This document shows, one piece after another, positions 5,871-9,167 of a stretch of DNA of 9,167 nt (position 1 is the stretch's first letter; each line of letters begins with the position of its first letter). Location: assembly GCA_023433185.1 (NCBI GenBank), contig JAEZEN010000014.1, forward strand, positions 1-9,167, written 5' to 3'. Below the pieces are notes generated by a model that was not told the DNA's origin, made no database searches, and saw only the letters and a program-made list of their open reading frames with translations. A program made the translations under genes and the position numbers. This stretch comes from Pseudomonadota bacterium (GTDB lineage Bacteria > Pseudomonadota > Alphaproteobacteria > Rhizobiales > Kaistiaceae).

Positions 5871-7976
5871 ATGAACCAGCCCCTCGGCAAGTCCATCGGC
5901 CATTCGGCCTGTCCCCATGACTGTCCCTCGACCTGCGCCCTCGACGTCGAGGTGATCGACGGCGTCACGATCGGCCGTGTCCACGGTGCGCGGGACAACG
6001 ACTACACCGCCGGCGTCATCTGCGCCAAGGTCGCCCGCTATGCCGAGCGCGTCGCCCATCCGGATCGCCTGACCCATCCCCTGCGCCGAAGGGGCCCGAA
6101 GGGCGATGCCAACTGGCGCGGCGGCGGATGGGAACGCATCGGCTGGGACGACGCGCTCGACATCGTCGCCGAGGCTTTCGTCACGGCCACCGCCCGGTAC
6201 GGAGCGACGACGGTCTGGCCGTATTTCTACGCCGGCACCATGGGCCTTGTGCAGCGCGACGGCATCAACCGGCTCCGTCATGCCGGCGGCTATTCGGGCC
6301 AGTTCGACACGATCTGCATCAATCCCGCCTGGGCCGGCTACGCCGCCGGAACCGGCCGCATCGCCGGGGCCGATCCGCGTGAGATGGCGAAGTCGGACCT
6401 CGTCGTGATCTGGGGCACCAACGCGGTCGCCACGCAGGTCAACGTGATGACCCACGCCATCCGGGCGCGAAAGGAGCGCGGCGCACGGATCGCGGTCATC
6501 GACGTGTACCGCAACGAGACGATGAAGCAGGCCGACATCGCGCTCTGCCTCAGGCCGGGCACCGACGCGGCGCTGGCCTGCGCCGTCATGCACGTCCTCT
6601 TCCGCGACGGCCATGCCGACCGCGACTACCTCGCCCGCTACACCGACGTTCCGGACGAGCTCGAGGCGCACCTCCGGTCCCGGACCCCGGACTGGGCGGC
6701 CGCGATCACCGGCCTGCCGGCGGCGGAGATAGAGGCCTTCGCGACCGCGATCGGCACCACGAAGCGCACCTTCTTCCGTCTCGGCTACGGCTTCACCCGC
6801 TCGCGGAACGGCGCGGTGTCGATGCATGCCGCCTCCTGCATTCCGGCGGTGACCGGGGCGTGGCAGCACGAGGGCGGCGGCGCTTTCCACTCGAACAGCG
6901 GCATCTTCGCCCTCGACAAGCGGATGGTTGAGGGCCTCGACCTGGCCGACCCCACGATCCGCCGCCTCGACCAGTCGCGGTTCAGCGCGGTGTCGACCGG
7001 GGAGTCCGAACCGCTGTTCGACGGCCCGCCGGTGACGGCGATGCTGATCCAGAACACCAACCCGATGTCGGTCGCCCCGGAACAGGCCAAGGTACGGCGC
7101 GGCTTCGCCCGCGACGACCTGTTCGTCGCCGTGCACGAGCAGGTGATGACCGAGACCGCGGCGATGGCCGACATCGTCCTTCCCGCCACGATGTTCGTCG
7201 AGCACGACGACATCTACCGGGGCGGCGGCCATCAGTACATTCTCTTCGGCCCGAAGCTGATCGCGCCGCCGGCCGAATGCCGGACCAACCATCAGGTGAT
7301 CGCCGGGCTCGCCGAGCGCCTCGGCTTCGACCACCCGGGCTTTGCGATGAGCGAGCGCGAGCACATCGACTGGATGCTGCGGAGTTCGGGGCGCGGCACG
7401 CTGGCCGATCTCGAGGCCAGCCGCTGGATCGACTGCCAGCCCGCGTTCAATACCGCGCACTTCCTCGACGGGTTCGCCTATCCGGACGGCCGGTTCCGGT
7501 TCCGGCCGGACTGGACGTCGATCGCGGCCCCCAACAACGGGCCGATGGGACCATGGGCGGCGCTGCCGGCGCTGCCCGACTACTGGCCGACGAGCGAGGC
7601 GGTGGACGACACGCATCCGTTCCGCCTCGCCACCTCGCCGGCGCGCTCCTTCCTCAACTCGTCCTTCAACGAGACGCCGTCGTCGCGGAAGAAGGAGGGC
7701 GGCCGGCCCGAAGTCCTGATCCACCCCGAGGACGCCGCCGAGCGCGGCATCGCGGACGGGGCGCTCGTCCGGATCGGCAACCCGCGCGGCGCAGTGACGC
7801 TCCATGCGCGGCATTTCGACGGGCTGCGCCGCGGCGTGCTGGTATCGGAAGGCATCTGGCCGAATGCGGCTTTCGCCGACGGCCAGGGCATCAACACGCT
7901 GACCGGCGCCGACCCGGTGGCGCCCTATGGCGGCGCCGCCTTCCATGACAACCGGGTATGGATCGAAGCGGCATAG
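5871..7976 (+). CDS. Molybdopterin-dependent oxidoreductase with an N-terminal [4Fe-4S] cluster (DMSO reductase superfamily)
   Basis: This 701-aa catalytic subunit resembles a bis-molybdopterin (Mo-bisMGD) enzyme. Near the N-terminus, Cys14, Cys18, Cys22 and Cys51 give the spacing C-x3-C-x3-C-x28-C of a [4Fe-4S] cluster, with Lys53 just after it, as in NapA and formate dehydrogenases. Residues about 85-480 form the molybdopterin oxidoreductase domain (DLVVIWGTN, MTETAAMADIVLPAT, EHDDIYRGGG); about 600-700 is the dinucleotide-binding domain. Cys149, in TICINPAWAGY, aligns by eye with the molybdenum-ligand Cys of NapA (C followed eight residues later by Y), which suggests a Cys ligand. There is no Tat or Sec signal, so it should be cytoplasmic. 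AGGAGG ends 5 nt before the ATG. Homologues are widespread and usually annotated only by superfamily; the substrate and electron partner are unknown, and no second subunit or maturation chaperone is adjacent. Confidence 0.92.
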   Translation: MNQPLGKSIGHSACPHDCPSTCALDVEVIDGVTIGRVHGARDNDYTAGVICAKVARYAERVAHPDRLTHPLRRRGPKGDANWRGGGWERIGWDDALDIVAEAFVTATARYGATTVWPYFYAGTMGLVQRDGINRLRHAGGYSGQFDTICINPAWAGYAAGTGRIAGADPREMAKSDLVVIWGTNAVATQVNVMTHAIRARKERGARIAVIDVYRNETMKQADIALCLRPGTDAALACAVMHVLFRDGHADRDYLARYTDVPDELEAHLRSRTPDWAAAITGLPAAEIEAFATAIGTTKRTFFRLGYGFTRSRNGAVSMHAASCIPAVTGAWQHEGGGAFHSNSGIFALDKRMVEGLDLADPTIRRLDQSRFSAVSTGESEPLFDGPPVTAMLIQNTNPMSVAPEQAKVRRGFARDDLFVAVHEQVMTETAAMADIVLPATMFVEHDDIYRGGGHQYILFGPKLIAPPAECRTNHQVIAGLAERLGFDHPGFAMSEREHIDWMLRSSGRGTLADLEASRWIDCQPAFNTAHFLDGFAYPDGRFRFRPDWTSIAAPNNGPMGPWAALPALPDYWPTSEAVDDTHPFRLATSPARSFLNSSFNETPSSRKKEGGRPEVLIHPEDAAERGIADGALVRIGNPRGAVTLHARHFDGLRRGVLVSEGIWPNAAFADGQGINTLTGADPVAPYGGAAFHDNRVWIEAA

Positions 7977-7988
7977 TCCGGTCTTCGG

Positions 7989-8636
7989 CTACAGGGACAC
8001 CAGCATCGCGCCGGCCTCCGGCTGCGGCCGCGTGAACACGCAGCGCTCGTCCTCGATGCGCATGTCGCCGCGCGCGACCAGGGCCAGCGCCCGTGGGTAG
8101 AGGGCGTGCTCGGCACCGAGGACGCGCGCCGCCAGCGTTTCCGGCGTGTCGCCGGGTAGCACGGGCACCGCGGCCTGGCCGATGATCGGCCCCGAATCCA
8201 TCTCGTGCCGCACGAAGTGCACCGTGCAGCCATGCAGTTTCACGCCGGCGGCGAGCGCCCGCTCGTGCGTGTCGAGGCCGGGGAACAGCGGCAGCAGCGA
8301 GGGGTGGATGTTGATCATCCGGTCGCGCCAGCGGGCGACGAAGTCGGCCGAGAGCAGCCGCATGTAGCCGGCGAGGCAGACGAACTCGATCCCGTTGGCC
8401 TCGAGGATCGTCGTCATCTCCGCCTCGGCCGCGGCGGCACCGGCCGCCTTGTAGCTCACCGCCGCGGTGGCGATGCCGGCGGCGCGGGCGCGGTCGAGGC
8501 CGGCGGCGGTGGCGCGGTTGGAGAGAACGAGCGCGATCTCGGCGGGGTAGGCGGGATCGTCCGCGGCCTCGATCAGCGCGCCAAGATTGCTGCCGCGGCC
8601 CGAGATGAGAACGGCCACCCGCCGCCGTGCCGACAT
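7989..8636 (-). CDS. purN: Phosphoribosylglycinamide formyltransferase (GART)
   Basis: PurN carries out the third step of purine synthesis: it transfers the formyl group of 10-formyltetrahydrofolate to glycinamide ribonucleotide in the cytoplasm. The 215-aa length is normal. Residues 7-22 (VAVLISGRGSNLGALI) form the phosphate-binding start. The catalytic set corresponding to E. coli Asn106, His108 and Asp144 is present as Asn109 and His111 in INIHPSLLPLFPG and Asp147 in DSGPIIG. It follows purM by 7 nt; its GAGG ribosome binding site (plus-strand 8642-8645) overlaps the purM stop, so translation is probably coupled. On the opposite strand, the molybdoenzyme gene ends 12 nt past its stop. Confidence 0.97.
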   Translation of the reverse strand: MSARRRVAVLISGRGSNLGALIEAADDPAYPAEIALVLSNRATAAGLDRARAAGIATAAVSYKAAGAAAAEAEMTTILEANGIEFVCLAGYMRLLSADFVARWRDRMINIHPSLLPLFPGLDTHERALAAGVKLHGCTVHFVRHEMDSGPIIGQAAVPVLPGDTPETLAARVLGAEHALYPRALALVARGDMRIEDERCVFTRPQPEAGAMLVSL

Positions 8637-8643
8637 GCGCGCC

Positions 8644-9167
8644 TCAGCCGAGGCGGAGGTCGAGGGCGCCGTCGAAGACCACCGGATCGCCGGTGCGCGG
8701 TTCGATACGGCCGAGGTGGAACACGGTCTCGCCCTCGGTCGCGAGGATGTCGGCGATCCGATCCGCCGCCTCGCGGGCGGCGACGACGATCATGCCGACC
8801 CCGCAGTTGAAGGTGCGGAGCATCTCGGGCTGCTCGACCGGGCCGGCTTCGGCGAGCCAGCGGAAGACGGGCGGCACGGCGATGGCGCCAAGGTCGATCC
8901 GGGCGGCAAGGCCCTTGGGCAACACGCGGGGAATGTTGTCGACGAAGCCGCCTCCGGTGATGTGGGCGAGCGCCTTGATCCGTCCCGGATGCTTGAGCGC
9001 GGCGAGCAGCGGCTTCACATAGATGCGGGTCGGCGTCAGCAGCGCCCGCCCGAGCGGTCCGTCGCCGAACGGCGCGGGAAAATCGAAGCGCGTCTCGCTG
9101 CGCGCCACCACGAGCCGGACGAGGGAGAAGCCGTTCGGATGGACGCCCGACGAGCCGAGGCCGAGGA
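8644..9167 (-). CDS. purM: Phosphoribosylformylglycinamidine cyclo-ligase (AIR synthetase), C-terminal half, cut by the window edge
   Basis: PurM closes the imidazole ring in the fifth step of purine synthesis (FGAM to AIR, using ATP), as a cytoplasmic dimer. Only the last 173 residues are here; the frame is open through 9165, reading [17 protein letters not shown], the family motif that lies near the middle of the protein (about 350 aa in full). Further hallmarks are [16 protein letters not shown] and [10 protein letters not shown]. No start should be assigned inside the window; the GTG at 9111 is internal. It is the upstream gene of a purM-purN operon, the usual bacterial arrangement, with its promoter beyond the right edge. 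Confidence 0.96.
   Translation of the reverse strand, partial: LGLGSSGVHPNGFSLVRLVVARSETRFDFPAPFGDGPLGRALLTPTRIYVKPLLAALKHPGRIKALAHITGGGFVDNIPRVLPKGLAARIDLGAIAVPPVFRWLAEAGPVEQPEMLRTFNCGVGMIVVAAREAADRIADILATEGETVFHLGRIEPRTGDPVVFDGALDLRLG

Noticed and set aside
5634..7946. 770-codon open frame on the minus strand across the molybdoenzyme gene
   Set aside because: It mirrors the codon bias of the opposite-strand gene, which has unmistakable cluster and domain motifs; its product is unrecognisable.
7974..7991. Imperfect stem over the two facing stop codons (TAG...CCG, loop GTCTT, CGG...CTA) as a bidirectional terminator
   Set aside because: There are only six pairs with a bulge and no T run on either strand; facing TAG stops are automatically complementary at the ends.
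1..9167. A defence, phage, conjugative or other new multi-gene system
   Set aside because: Every sizeable gene belongs to a known family, and the only clear operon is purM-purN. No nuclease, integrase, toxin-antitoxin pair or repeat array is seen.

Overview
The window is high-GC DNA (roughly two thirds G+C by eye). Its codon use favours G/C in third positions, and its proteins resemble alphaproteobacterial families, most likely order Hyphomicrobiales (Rhizobiales). That placement rests on protein style alone: there is no rRNA or other marker. I see no tRNA, rRNA, insertion sequence, CRISPR array or phage gene. It reads as ordinary chromosome: conserved housekeeping genes at both ends and single-gene accessory functions between them.

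Left to right: (1) the 3' part of an MltB-type lytic murein transglycosylase gene with a C-terminal peptidoglycan-binding domain, cut by the left edge; (2) a secreted choloylglycine hydrolase / penicillin V acylase-family Ntn-hydrolase; (3) a 398-nt gap with a GC-rich hairpin and other inverted repeats; (4) an AraC-family regulator of the PchR-like type, starting at TTG; (5) a 320-nt gap with several possible stem-loops, which may be a structured leader; (6) a membrane O-acyltransferase fused to a periplasmic SGNH domain (OafA type), starting at GTG; (7) a molybdopterin- and [4Fe-4S]-containing oxidoreductase; (8) on the opposite strand, the purine biosynthesis pair purM (cut by the right edge) and purN, convergent with the molybdoenzyme gene.

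No shared pathway is evident across the window. The transglycosylase, the Ntn-hydrolase and the OafA-type protein all act at or outside the cytoplasmic membrane (wall remodelling, amide hydrolysis, surface-glycan acylation). The molybdoenzyme, PurM and PurN are cytoplasmic. The acyltransferase and molybdoenzyme genes are 45 nt apart and could share a transcript; purM and purN are clearly an operon. The regulator has no obvious target beside it.

I found no convincing new multi-gene system. The items most worth checking are the possible structured RNA before the acyltransferase gene, two near-identical GC-rich hairpins bracketing the regulator, and the unknown substrates of the Ntn-hydrolase and the stand-alone molybdoenzyme.
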